Positions 17,998-26,107 are shown, counted from the first letter of the stretch. The stretch is 64,000 bases of DNA from Bacteroidota bacterium (GCA_024743405.1 JANSWP010000001.1:185103-249102), one strand, 5' to 3'. A program made the numbers and translations. Notes: generated by a model not told the origin, from the letters alone.

Positions 17998-19131
17998 ATG
18001 TCAAAAATTCTCTCCGCCATTGCCTGCAATTTGGATCAACACATTTTACAAACGGCGCTTCCACTTTTTGCGGAAGAAAAAGTACAAGCTATAGAATGGG
18101 CATTTGATACCCTTTTTAATCATAAAAACATTCCCGATTGGTTTGTTGAATTATTAGAATCTTTCGGAAAAGAAGGAAGATTAATCGGGCATGGTGTTTT
18201 CTTTTCGCTTTTTTCAGGAAAATGGAAACCGGAGCAAGACGAATGGTTACTACGACTAAAAAGAATGTCTAACCATTTCCATTTTAATCATGTAACAGAA
18301 CATTTTGGCTTTATGACGGGTGAAAATTTTCATAAAGGCGCACCAATTAGTATTCCATATACTCCAACTACCTTATCTATTGGACATGATCGTTTGAAAA
18401 GAATTGCAGAGGCAGCCCAATGTCCAGTAGGGTTGGAAAATTTGGCTTTCGCTTACTCTATGGAAGAAGTCAAAAAACATGGTGATTTTTTGAACGCATT
18501 AATAGAGCCAATCAATGGTTTTATCATTTTGGATCTCCACAATTTGTATTGTCAAATGCACAATTTCGAAGTTAGCTTTGAGGAGATTATAGAACTATAC
18601 CCGCTCGATCGAGTCCGTGAAATTCATATTTCTGGTGGAAGTTGGGAAGATTCAGACTTGCAACCAAGTAAAAAGATACGGAGGGATACACATGATGACT
18701 CTGTCCCTAAAGAAGTATTTCAAATATTGGAAAAAAGCATTCCGAAGTGTCCAAATTTAAAATTTGTGGTTTTGGAACAATTGGGTTTGGGTCTGAAAAC
18801 AGAGGAAAGTAAAATCAATTTTCGAAATGACTTTTTAAAAATGGATAAAATCATTTCAGGTGTTAATTCTAAAAATGAAAATATCCGTCAAAAATCATTC
18901 TTACCTAGCACCAATTTTCAATTAAAGGCTCCACTTGAAAGTATTCAATTGCATCATCAACAATTAGAATTATCTCAGATTTTAGAAAATGCGCTCCACT
19001 ATGAAAATGCCCAACATCTACTTCAGGATTCTTCCCTTGCCCAATCTGATTGGCAAATCGAAAATTGGAGTCCACATATGGTAGAAACGGTAATTAAAAT
19101 TGCTCAAAAATGGAAAGCGGGATTTAATTAA
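17998..19131 (+). CDS. DUF692 / MNIO-family multinuclear iron oxidase, probable peptide-modifying enzyme
   Basis: A 377-residue cytoplasmic protein whose first ~280 residues are a TIM-barrel of the DUF692 family (MNIO). The conserved metal-ligand positions all appear in order: His65 (IGHGVF), Glu101-His102 (VTEHFGF), Glu147 (GLENLA), Asp179, His181 and Asn182 (LDLHNLY), His210 (EIHISGG), Asp230 and His232 (DTHDDSVP) and Glu260 (VLEQLG). These enzymes use two or three irons and O2 to remodel cysteine or other residues of a peptide. The last ~95 residues are an extra, probably helical region, ending SPHMVETVIKIAQKWKAGF, that could bind the leader of the precursor or replace a separate partner protein. 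The precursor-like gene lies directly upstream; no separate partner gene is adjacent. Its substrate is inferred from position. Confidence 0.88.
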   Translation: MSKILSAIACNLDQHILQTALPLFAEEKVQAIEWAFDTLFNHKNIPDWFVELLESFGKEGRLIGHGVFFSLFSGKWKPEQDEWLLRLKRMSNHFHFNHVTEHFGFMTGENFHKGAPISIPYTPTTLSIGHDRLKRIAEAAQCPVGLENLAFAYSMEEVKKHGDFLNALIEPINGFIILDLHNLYCQMHNFEVSFEEIIELYPLDRVREIHISGGSWEDSDLQPSKKIRRDTHDDSVPKEVFQILEKSIPKCPNLKFVVLEQLGLGLKTEESKINFRNDFLKMDKIISGVNSKNENIRQKSFLPSTNFQLKAPLESIQLHHQQLELSQILENALHYENAQHLLQDSSLAQSDWQIENWSPHMVETVIKIAQKWKAGFN

Positions 19132-19176
19132 GTATTTTTTTATCAAAATTTGCATAAATTAAAAATTTTTTCAATT

Positions 19177-19192
19177 ATTTGTACCTACAAAT
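19177..19192. promoter_or_regulatory. Probable MarR operator, perfect inverted repeat ATTTGTA-CC-TACAAAT
   Basis: Two perfect 7-base arms around CC lie 12 bases upstream of the MarR start codon, where a bound dimer would overlap the transcription start. MarR-family proteins typically bind 16-20 bp AT-rich palindromes in their own promoter. Binding is inferred. Confidence 0.6.
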
Positions 19193-19203
19193 ATTGTATT
19201 CAC

Positions 19204-19635
19204 ATGATAGAAAAATTTAAATCTCATTATCAAGCAATTTTTCAACTAATCAGAACTGGACATTGGATAACGGATCAGGTTTCTCAAGAACTAAAGGAGT
19301 TTGATATTTCAGAACCTCAATTTAATGTACTTCGTATTTTGAAAGGAAGAAAAGGGGAACCAGCAAATGTCGGAGAGATACAAAAGGAGATGATTCAACG
19401 CACAAGTAATGTGACGAGAATAATTGATAAACTAATTAAAAAACGATTGGTTACTAGACAAGAATGTCCAACCAATCGTAGAAAGATGGATATTACGATT
19501 ACTAAAGCAGGAGAAATATTCTTAGAAAAATTGAATAAGAAAGTAGAGAGCCTTCATCTTCCATTGATCAAAAGTTTAACGGAAGAAGAAGCAATAACTT
19601 TAACTAAACTAATTAAAAAATTAAAAGGTCAATGA
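19204..19635 (+). CDS. MarR-family transcriptional regulator
   Basis: A 143-residue winged-helix dimeric regulator. The recognition region is NVGEIQKEMIQRTSNVTRIIDKLIKKRLV and the wing is TRQECPTNRRKMDITITKAG, both typical of the family. I take the Met at 19204 (MIEKFKSHYQ) because the operator-like palindrome at 19177-19192 would otherwise be inside the coding sequence; an in-frame ATG exists at 19150. Its stop overlaps the start of the flavin reductase gene by four bases, so the two form an operon that it probably represses. Redox-sensing MarR proteins (YodB, QsrR type) often control such reductases through cysteines; here there is a single Cys after the DNA-binding helix (RQECP), which would fit but does not prove thiol sensing. 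Confidence 0.85.
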   Translation: MIEKFKSHYQAIFQLIRTGHWITDQVSQELKEFDISEPQFNVLRILKGRKGEPANVGEIQKEMIQRTSNVTRIIDKLIKKRLVTRQECPTNRRKMDITITKAGEIFLEKLNKKVESLHLPLIKSLTEEEAITLTKLIKKLKGQ

Positions 19636-20165
19636 AAAAAATTCTTGCATTTGGCGCGAGTAGCAGTCGCAATTCGATTAATAAGCAATTGGCAAAATAT
19701 GCCTCATCACAAATCAAAGAGGCAGAAATTACTTTATTGGATTTGAATGATTTTGAAATGCCCATTTTTAGTGTTGATAAAGAAAAGGCAGATGGAATTC
19801 CTGAGCCTGCACAAGTTTTCAAAAAGCATATTTTGGAAGCAGATGGAATCCTAATTTCTTTCGCCGAACATAACGGAAGTTATTCCTCAATTTTCAAAAA
19901 TACTTTGGATTGGACTTCTAGAATTGAAGGAAAAATTTGGGAAGGAAAATCGATGTTTTTGATGGCCACTTCACCAGGAGGACGAGGAGGACAAACCGTT
20001 TTAGGGGCAGCACTTGGATCCTTCAATCACCAAGGAGGAAAAATCGTGGCTAGCTTTTCTTTGCCGTCTTTTAATCAAAATTTTTCTGCAGCAGAAGGCA
20101 TATTAGATACAGACTTAAAAGAGGAATTTGAAAAACAATCAGCTATTTTTACAAAGAGTATTTAA
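19632..20165 (+). CDS. NADPH-dependent FMN reductase-like flavodoxin-fold protein
   Basis: A 177-residue cytoplasmic enzyme of the NADPH-dependent FMN reductase family. The N-terminal ILAFGASSSRNSINKQLAKYA is the phosphate-binding loop of the flavodoxin fold, and AEHNGSYSSIFKNTLDW with TSPGGRGG are the usual flavin-contact segments (the family has PEYNxSxxxxLKNxLDW; here the Pro is replaced by Ala). It probably reduces flavin, quinone or azo compounds with NAD(P)H. Translationally coupled to the MarR gene through an ATGA overlap, so detoxification of an inducer of that regulator is a reasonable reading. A hairpin with weak GC content follows at 20185-20212. Confidence 0.85.
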   Translation: MKKILAFGASSSRNSINKQLAKYASSQIKEAEITLLDLNDFEMPIFSVDKEKADGIPEPAQVFKKHILEADGILISFAEHNGSYSSIFKNTLDWTSRIEGKIWEGKSMFLMATSPGGRGGQTVLGAALGSFNHQGGKIVASFSLPSFNQNFSAAEGILDTDLKEEFEKQSAIFTKSI

Positions 20166-20184
20166 TCCAGTGTATCAAAAAAAT

Positions 20185-20212
20185 AGTGCTTTAAAATAGG
20201 AGTTAAGGCACT
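20185..20212. repeat. Hairpin after the FMN reductase gene
   Basis: AGTGCTTTAA (20185-20194) pairs with TTAAGGCACT (20203-20212), one mismatch. No T-run follows, so terminator function is uncertain. Confidence 0.4.
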
Positions 20213-20228
20213 CAATGATGATTTTTAC

Positions 20229-20300
20229 ATTCTTAGAATTCAGGAATGGTCAAAAAATAAAAACTCAAGATTATTTCTTTGACCATTCCAAAATAAGAAT
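20229..20300. repeat. 72-bp imperfect palindrome ending just before a start codon
   Basis: Outer arms ATTCTTA (20229-20235) / TAAGAAT (20294-20300) and inner arms GGAATGGTCAAA (20243-20254) / TTTGACCATTCC (20278-20289) are perfect, with a small internal asymmetry between them. The last base is four bases before the ATG of the following secreted-protein gene, so in RNA the structure would cover the ribosome-binding zone. Confidence 0.65.
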
Positions 20301-20304
20301 CTCT

Positions 20305-20934
20305 ATGAAATCATTTAAAATATACCTTTTAGTTATTGCGATCTTTGCTGTAAAAACGATCTTTGGTCAAGCAATCATCACACTCCAAAACCCCTCTTTT
20401 GAAGGCGAACCAAGATATAGTCGACTCCCTCCTAAATGGCGCGTTTGTAACTCATTTAACCAAACACCTCCAGATACTCAGCCTGGCGCATTTGAAGTAA
20501 CCAAAAAAGCTTATGATGGCGAAACTTACATTGGAATGATCGTTAGAGAAGATGGCACATGGGAATCTTTTGGACAAAATTTACTTGATCCAATTACAAG
20601 TAATCAATGCTACCAATTTAGTATTGTATTAGGTAGATCTGAAAACTATTCAAGCTTCACTCGAAAGTCTCGGAAACAAAAAACAAACTATACAGACCCA
20701 GTAAAATTTCGAATATGGGGCGGTTATGATACCTGCGAAAAGGAAGAGCTTCTCGCAGAAACGAATGTTATTGATCATTTTGATTGGTGGCGATATGAAT
20801 TTAGAATCAAGCCCCATGCTGATTATACTTTCTTATTATTTGAAGTATTTGCACCCGGCAAGATTTTAGGCGGCACAAACGGACATTTGCTATTGGATGC
20901 CGCTTCAAATTTGGTACCGATTGAATGTCCGTGA
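20305..20934 (+). CDS. Secreted protein with galactose-binding-like (NPSFEG) domain
   Basis: A 209-residue exported protein: signal peptide to about residue 22 (ending IFGQ), then a single beta-sandwich domain starting ITLQNPSFEGEPRYSRLPPKWRVC. The pattern NPSFEG...W..C...PD..PG.....AYDGETYIGMIVREDGTWESFGQNL..PI..NQCYQFSI is that of a carbohydrate-binding-like domain common in secreted Bacteroidota proteins, often attached to OmpA or T9SS modules. Here it stands alone without either. Start at 20305 is chosen for the signal peptide; the frame is open to an ATG at 20215, but that stretch is the palindrome described above. Ligand unknown. Confidence 0.7.
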   Translation: MKSFKIYLLVIAIFAVKTIFGQAIITLQNPSFEGEPRYSRLPPKWRVCNSFNQTPPDTQPGAFEVTKKAYDGETYIGMIVREDGTWESFGQNLLDPITSNQCYQFSIVLGRSENYSSFTRKSRKQKTNYTDPVKFRIWGGYDTCEKEELLAETNVIDHFDWWRYEFRIKPHADYTFLLFEVFAPGKILGGTNGHLLLDAASNLVPIECP

Positions 20935-20967
20935 AACAAAACTAGAGCCTTTCCAAATTCTTGAAAT

Positions 20968-21134
20968 TTAGTAGTCATTCAAGCTAAAACTGTCAGATAA
21001 TCTTTGGTATTATTTCCACCTGCATATCGTTAAAAATGCTCACCATATCTAAAGATATGTCTGTACTTTTTGCCTCGTTCAGACGAAAATAATACTATAA
21101 CCTTACCGACACTTTTAGCTTGAATGACTACTAA
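20968..21134. repeat. Long near-palindrome A (167 bp), convergent intergenic
   Basis: The ends are a perfect 22-bp inverted repeat (20968-20989 with 21113-21134). Inside, the arms continue to match imperfectly (GTATTATTT in both arms), and the centre CATATCT-AA-AGATATG is again perfect. Conserved motifs shared with palindrome B are CGTTAAA (21028-21034), ACC just before the centre, and TTGCCTCG (21070-21077). It lies between convergent genes, so it may serve as a transcription terminator, but it is far longer than needed. Confidence 0.8.
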
Positions 21135-21159
21135 GAAAGTTTCTAAAACTGCTTACTAC

Positions 21160-24072
21160 TCAATTCCATCCTTTCTTTTTCGCGCCATTTTTCTTTAAAT
21201 AACGCTTTACTTTTCCATGCTTAGCAACACACCTAATAGATTCTCCTTTTTGATTGACCGCATTTACGTTTGCACCATTTTCAACCAATAATCGAATCAC
21301 ATCGTAATTGTCTTTTCCTATTTTTACCGCCAAATGTAAAGGTGTATTGTCTCTTTGATCAAATACATTTAATCGAGCTCCTGCCTCTATTAATACCCGA
21401 ATAGCTGGATAATTCCATGCTTTAAAGGCAGCAATATGTATTAAGGTTCTTCCATCAGCAAATTTGTGATTAACATCTCCTCCAGCTTTTGCTAAAAGAG
21501 TTATCAAACGAGTGTTCTTTTTATCAACAGCAGTTTTCAAATAATCGATTTTAGATCCTTCTGCTCCAAAATCTAATAACCGCTCCACCAAATCAGCCTT
21601 TTCTTTTTGAACTGCCAAGCTCATACCTTCATTTGGATTGGCACCTCTTTCTAATAAAAGTGTTACCAATTGACCGTTATTTTTAGCAATTGCCCTTTCC
21701 AAATAGCCTTCCACTCTTGCCCCTTTATTTAATAATATTTCGACGATTTCAGTGCGATTATTCTCAACGGCTGCCTTCATACCTTCATTAGGATTAGCAC
21801 CTCCATCAAGTAATAATTGAACCAATTCACGGTCACCTTTTCCTGCGGGGTTGGCTAATTGACCTTCCGTTCTCGCTCCATAATTAAGCAATAATTGAAC
21901 AATCTCTTTTTGGTCATTTTCAACTGCACTTTTCATGGCTTCGTCAGGATCAGCCCCATATTCAAGTAGTAAATAAGCCATATCTCTCAAACCCTTGGCA
22001 GCAGGAATAGCAATGTAGTTACTCACTAAAGCTCCCTTCCACAATAAAAATTCAGCGATTTGGAGATGGTTATTTCTCACTGCATTTGTCATTCCATCAT
22101 TTGGATTGGCACCTCTATCAATCAACATTTCAACCAAAACAAAATTACCATTTTCTGTTGCACTGGTTAACAAGTTTGGATCAGTTGTCTCCGCTCCTTT
22201 GTCCACTAAAAAAGTCACCAACTCTGTATTATTGGCTTTCACTGCCCCTAACATTGCAGGGTTGGGATTGGCACCAAATTCAACCAACATCCTCACCATT
22301 TGCTCATTTCTGTTATCCGCTGCAAATCGAATGTGCCCATTTGGGTTAGCTCGACCTGTTCGAAGTGCATATTCCGCCATTCCTATATGGTTTGCCTTTA
22401 CCGCAGCCGCTAAGCCATCATCTGCATTTCCACCATATCGGTACAATAAATCTTCAAAAAATCGCTGGTCATTATGCTGAACTGCGAAAGGAAAAGCCAA
22501 ATTGGGATTCGCATTTCTATCCAAACACAATTGAACAATACCACGGTTATTTCTTCGAATAGCATACTCCATAGCGGCATTTACATTTCCACCATTTCGA
22601 AGTCCCAAATTCACGATTTCATAATTATTAAAATCAATCGCTTTATCGATGCAATCGTTGTTTCTCAAGTAGCCACCATTCTCAATTAAAAGCGCAAATA
22701 ATTCATGAGAATTTTGACTTACAGCCACCATCAATGCATTATGATCAGGCTTAATTTTAGCCAATAAACAACGGGTCATTTCATAATTTCGATCTTTCAC
22801 ACAACCAGCTAACATTTTAGAATTGGGTCGAATCCCTTTACTCAAGATTAAATTAACCAAATCAATATCTCCTTGATAAATAGCAAGTTCCAGTACGTCT
22901 TCAGAGACAGGTGCATTATACTTTATTAATTTATACGCAATATTCCGTTGATCTCTTTTCAATGCATTTCGCAAATTTGCCTCCGTTGGGCAAGCTCCAT
23001 TTTTCAAAAAATAATGCACCATACCTTCTTGATTCAAATCAATTGCTCTTTGTATTTCTCGATCAGTTGGAATCGCACCATATCGAACTAAAAGTTTTAC
23101 AGCTTCTTTGTCATAATGGCTTTCTTTCATCAATATTTGCAAATCTTTAGCATCGACAATCGCACCATAACGAACCAATAAATCGAGCATATTTTCATCA
23201 CAATTTTTGGCTGCATAAGCGATTAATCTTTTCCCATCAGGGTTTCCACCTTTTTTGATCAATCGCTCCGTATGACCAACATTGCGACTACAAACAGCAT
23301 CAAACATCTCTTGCTCAGAAATTTGCTTAATCAACTCTATTGTAAAAAATACTGTGATTACCTGATCATTAGTCACATTCACCAAACGCTTTTCAAATCG
23401 CTTTATGGTTCCATTCTTCCAATTATAACTGCCTACTTTCACATCATAATGAGCAGCAATAAATGGTTCCTCTTTGGTGACTTTTTTGTCATATTCTAAA
23501 AGCGCAAATTTCAGTCGAAAACCTGCGTTTCCAACCTTATCATTCCGGATATAATAATCTTTTGATCTATTGACACGAGTCTTTTGATTCAAATGCGTAA
23601 CCACCAATTTATCTCCTCTCAAATCACGACTGAAAATGATATCATTTCCGCCGTCTTGCTGGCGATAGTTATTTTTACTTCCCAAAGGCGAAATCGCAAT
23701 CAAACCCATAATTTCAAGTTCATCACCTTCATGAAATGTTTTCCTTTTTTGGACTTTTTGACCATTACCCGCCACAACTTGAGGTCCGGTTTTCATTGGT
23801 ACTCGGTCTGTTCGAAAACTATTTATAGTCACTCGATAATGTCGAGTTTTATGAGACAGGAAATCTGGTGTTCGTCCATTATGTCCTTTTGGCAAATCCT
23901 TGCCATCGTAGGCACGAAGGGCTTGATTAGAGATTTGACTTGCCGTCAAATTCAAATATTTGCCGGTCAAATAAACTAGATCTTCATTAGGAACGTGATT
24001 CCCAAATGCATTGAAATTCAATGAGAGAATCGTAGCAGCTAAAAGCAAAAAGCGGTTTTTTCGATTTTTCAT
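21160..24072 (-). CDS. Exported ankyrin-repeat protein with about 20 repeats
   Basis: A 970-residue protein with a signal peptide (1-24, ending AFG), an N-terminal region of about 220 residues that I do not recognise (beta-rich, with KTRHYRVTINSFRTDR and a long EYDKK insertion), then roughly twenty ankyrin repeats of about 33 residues to the C-terminus. Repeats carry patterns like NGNFVLVEMLIDRGANPNDGM and end with canonical DGRTLIHIAAFKAWNYPAIRVLIEAGARLN. Such arrays bind other proteins. The signal peptide places it outside the cytoplasm, which is unusual for large ankyrin arrays. There is no T9SS tail; the C-terminus is very basic (GKVKRYLKKNGAKKKGWN). Partner unknown. Confidence 0.85.
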   Translation of the reverse strand: MKNRKNRFLLLAATILSLNFNAFGNHVPNEDLVYLTGKYLNLTASQISNQALRAYDGKDLPKGHNGRTPDFLSHKTRHYRVTINSFRTDRVPMKTGPQVVAGNGQKVQKRKTFHEGDELEIMGLIAISPLGSKNNYRQQDGGNDIIFSRDLRGDKLVVTHLNQKTRVNRSKDYYIRNDKVGNAGFRLKFALLEYDKKVTKEEPFIAAHYDVKVGSYNWKNGTIKRFEKRLVNVTNDQVITVFFTIELIKQISEQEMFDAVCSRNVGHTERLIKKGGNPDGKRLIAYAAKNCDENMLDLLVRYGAIVDAKDLQILMKESHYDKEAVKLLVRYGAIPTDREIQRAIDLNQEGMVHYFLKNGACPTEANLRNALKRDQRNIAYKLIKYNAPVSEDVLELAIYQGDIDLVNLILSKGIRPNSKMLAGCVKDRNYEMTRCLLAKIKPDHNALMVAVSQNSHELFALLIENGGYLRNNDCIDKAIDFNNYEIVNLGLRNGGNVNAAMEYAIRRNNRGIVQLCLDRNANPNLAFPFAVQHNDQRFFEDLLYRYGGNADDGLAAAVKANHIGMAEYALRTGRANPNGHIRFAADNRNEQMVRMLVEFGANPNPAMLGAVKANNTELVTFLVDKGAETTDPNLLTSATENGNFVLVEMLIDRGANPNDGMTNAVRNNHLQIAEFLLWKGALVSNYIAIPAAKGLRDMAYLLLEYGADPDEAMKSAVENDQKEIVQLLLNYGARTEGQLANPAGKGDRELVQLLLDGGANPNEGMKAAVENNRTEIVEILLNKGARVEGYLERAIAKNNGQLVTLLLERGANPNEGMSLAVQKEKADLVERLLDFGAEGSKIDYLKTAVDKKNTRLITLLAKAGGDVNHKFADGRTLIHIAAFKAWNYPAIRVLIEAGARLNVFDQRDNTPLHLAVKIGKDNYDVIRLLVENGANVNAVNQKGESIRCVAKHGKVKRYLKKNGAKKKGWN

Positions 24073-24337
24073 AACTGAAGCATTTTGAGAATGATGAATG
24101 ATAAATAGTGAGCGATGATTTTTTTTCCATCTGCCAATCTTTCAATTCTTCATTGCTTTTAGTAAAACAGGTTTCAACTTCGAACAAGAATACTATATAT
24201 ACGCGAATGACGAATCGAAACCTAGAGGGTTACCCGCTTGCTTACCCCCTTATTGATTCTTTAACTTATTCCGCTTTTTTGCTTTTGATTTTAAGATTTT
24301 AATTGGAAGTATTTTGATTTCGTTAGGGGATTCTTCA

Positions 24338-24381
24338 AAAGACAAAGGGTATAAACCTATTGATTTATACCCTTTGTCTTT
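24338..24381 (-). terminator. 18-bp perfect-stem terminator
   Basis: Arms 24338-24355 and 24364-24381 are perfectly complementary (AAAGACAAAGGGTATAAA and its complement) around an eight-base loop, and T-rich sequence follows on the minus strand. It ends the minus-strand transcripts coming from 24501 upward. Confidence 0.75.
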
Positions 24382-24470
24382 AAAATTCTCTACCGTACAC
24401 TTTTTGAAAATAGTGGAAAATGCCGTCAAAGACGGCGCGTGGATTTCATAGTTGTACGTTAGAGAAAATT
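24382..24470. repeat. 89-bp imperfect palindrome D with GCCGTC-AAA-GACGGC centre
   Basis: The arms begin AAAATTCTCTACCGTAC and end as the near-complement GTACGTTAGAGAAAATT. The middle is a perfect GC-rich hairpin at 24422-24436 with a three-base loop. Next to the terminator, it is downstream of the T9SS cargo gene and may be an mRNA 3' end structure or a repeat element. Confidence 0.65.
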
Positions 24471-24500
24471 GAAAAGCTATTTTTTATATTCTCGAGAAAA

Positions 24501-25229
24501 TTATTGCTTAGTAATTCGAGAAGTTTTAAGTAATTCATTTTCTTTTCCTGTCAACGCAATAAAATAAGTTCCTGAAATTAAATCATTCACATCAAAACTA
24601 GTTTTACCTTTTGCATCCAACTCTTTAACTAATTCACCCAATACACTGTAAATTTTCATTTTTTCAATGGAAGGATGTCCCGTAATTTGAACGGAATTGG
24701 AAACAGGATTAGGGAAAATTCGCACCTCATCTTGAAGCACCAATTTGGTCGAAACCAAACACTCCGGGTCATTGACCTTTATATCCACATCAAGCGTAGC
24801 TAAAATATCATCTGGATCCTGAATTGTTGAAAAATATACTTTTGAGGTACAACATCCCGCTTTGAAAGTAGGCTTCGTATAAAAAGAAAACTTATGGGTT
24901 TCTCCTGGTTGCAAGACATAAGAAGTATCTGTTAGTCCAACAGAAGGATCATAATTAGTATTTGTATTGCTAGGATAACAAGCAACATTATCACAACACT
25001 GAAATATCCAATCAGATATACAGGGTTCTATAATTTCTCGAACCCACTTTAACTCTACTTTTTCATCAAAATTATTGGTGACATCAACATAAGAGATGAG
25101 GGTCAGAAACTCATCTGATAAGTCTTCATTTTCGAAATGCGATTCTATAAATTGAGGGTCTAATTGAATTTGACTAAAAAGGGAAATCGTCCAAAAACTA
25201 AAAATCAGTGTGTATAATATTTTTTTCAT
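24501..25229 (-). CDS. Secreted protein with T9SS sorting domain, function unknown
   Basis: A 242-residue exported protein. Signal peptide 1-19 (ending LFSQ), a ~140-residue beta-sandwich with paired cysteines (CISDWIFQCCDNVACYP and AGCCTSKVYF), and a type IX sorting domain at about 168-242 (VRIFPNPVSNSVQI, MKIYSVLGELVKEL, SGTYFIALTG). The middle domain has the look of a DUF1573-like or P-pilus-chaperone-like Ig fold, with YVDVTNNFDEKVELKWVRE and LQPGETHKFSFYTKP resembling an Ig pair. Surface-exposed. It follows a lipoprotein gene after 44 bases and the giant repeat gene before that; these three are probably one operon. Confidence 0.75.
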   Translation of the reverse strand: MKKILYTLIFSFWTISLFSQIQLDPQFIESHFENEDLSDEFLTLISYVDVTNNFDEKVELKWVREIIEPCISDWIFQCCDNVACYPSNTNTNYDPSVGLTDTSYVLQPGETHKFSFYTKPTFKAGCCTSKVYFSTIQDPDDILATLDVDIKVNDPECLVSTKLVLQDEVRIFPNPVSNSVQITGHPSIEKMKIYSVLGELVKELDAKGKTSFDVNDLISGTYFIALTGKENELLKTSRITKQ

Positions 25230-25273
25230 GTCTTATTGTTTTGAATTTAATATTGATATATAACTACATAAAA

Positions 25274-26107
25274 TTACAAAATCAGATTCCAATAATTATA
25301 TAAAGGGTCTTCATCATTGTCATTTAACAACACTTTCAGTTCTTTTAAATATTGCTTTTTCATTTTCAAAAACCGATCTTCCTCAACATCGTACCAATTA
25401 CTATTTTCTCCAACAAACACTTTTTGGCTTTGCATATTTTTTTTTGACAAATGCAATGCATCGCTCCAAACCTTTAAACCTGCCAATTTTGAACTTTGAA
25501 GATACACTCGAACTTCATTATTAGCACTCGTTCGATCATTTACAGTACTTATTATGGACAAGGCCTTTTGCAGGCTACTCGTTTCTCCTTCATTATAAAT
25601 TAACACTGAATATTTATCTTTAGATTCTTGAATAGAAATGGTATCTCCTTGGAAAAACTCATATAAATCATCATTCGTTGATTCCACGCCCATCAATCCA
25701 TCTAGGGCTTCCATAACGGTATAGTCTCGTCGTAAATCTGGGCGACCTTTGCCCGTTTTCAAGTTATCTTTAGCCGCCTTTGCAGAGCCTCTTGCCGCAT
25801 CATAATTCTTCAATTTCCATTCACAAAGTGCTTTAATGGTATAAGCACTACCCAAAACGCCCAATTGACCTAACTTACCCTTTGATTTCAGGGCGCTCTG
25901 TACTTGACCATATGCCAATGCGTAATAGGTTTCTGCCGGCACACTACTATTGGTCGTTTTATCTAATAGCGATTTATTCTCAATTGCTGCGCCTTTACTA
26001 AATGAATCCTGAGCATGATCAAGATGCGCTAAATGAGCGCAACTGCTCAAGAAAAGCAAAAGAAAAATCGACAAAAAATGGAAGGCTCGTTGGTTTAATT
26101 GTTTCAT
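25274..26107 (-). CDS. Lipoprotein with TPR-like helical repeats
   Basis: A 277-residue lipoprotein: signal sequence with lipobox FLSSC (Cys23). The next part resembles tetratricopeptide repeats (AETYYALAYGQVQSALKSKG, YTIKALCEWKLKNYDAARGSAKAAKDNL). The C-terminal half has no motif I know. It lies 80 bases downstream of the giant repeat protein and 44 bases upstream of the T9SS cargo gene on the same strand. I infer an envelope scaffold or sensor role, without direct evidence. Confidence 0.7.
   Translation of the reverse strand: MKQLNQRAFHFLSIFLLLFLSSCAHLAHLDHAQDSFSKGAAIENKSLLDKTTNSSVPAETYYALAYGQVQSALKSKGKLGQLGVLGSAYTIKALCEWKLKNYDAARGSAKAAKDNLKTGKGRPDLRRDYTVMEALDGLMGVESTNDDLYEFFQGDTISIQESKDKYSVLIYNEGETSSLQKALSIISTVNDRTSANNEVRVYLQSSKLAGLKVWSDALHLSKKNMQSQKVFVGENSNWYDVEEDRFLKMKKQYLKELKVLLNDNDEDPLYNYWNLIL

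Larger units (their letters stand above)
24073..24500. other. Intergenic region holding a terminator and a palindrome
   Basis: No gene is seen in these 428 bases. Left of 24337 is the probable leader of the ankyrin gene. Right of it are a strong hairpin and an 89-bp near-palindrome, described separately, both downstream of the T9SS cargo gene. Confidence 0.6.

Noticed and set aside
20968..21134. Palindrome A as an insertion sequence
   Set aside because: No transposase frame fits in 167 bp and no target-site duplication is obvious. It could still be a non-autonomous element.
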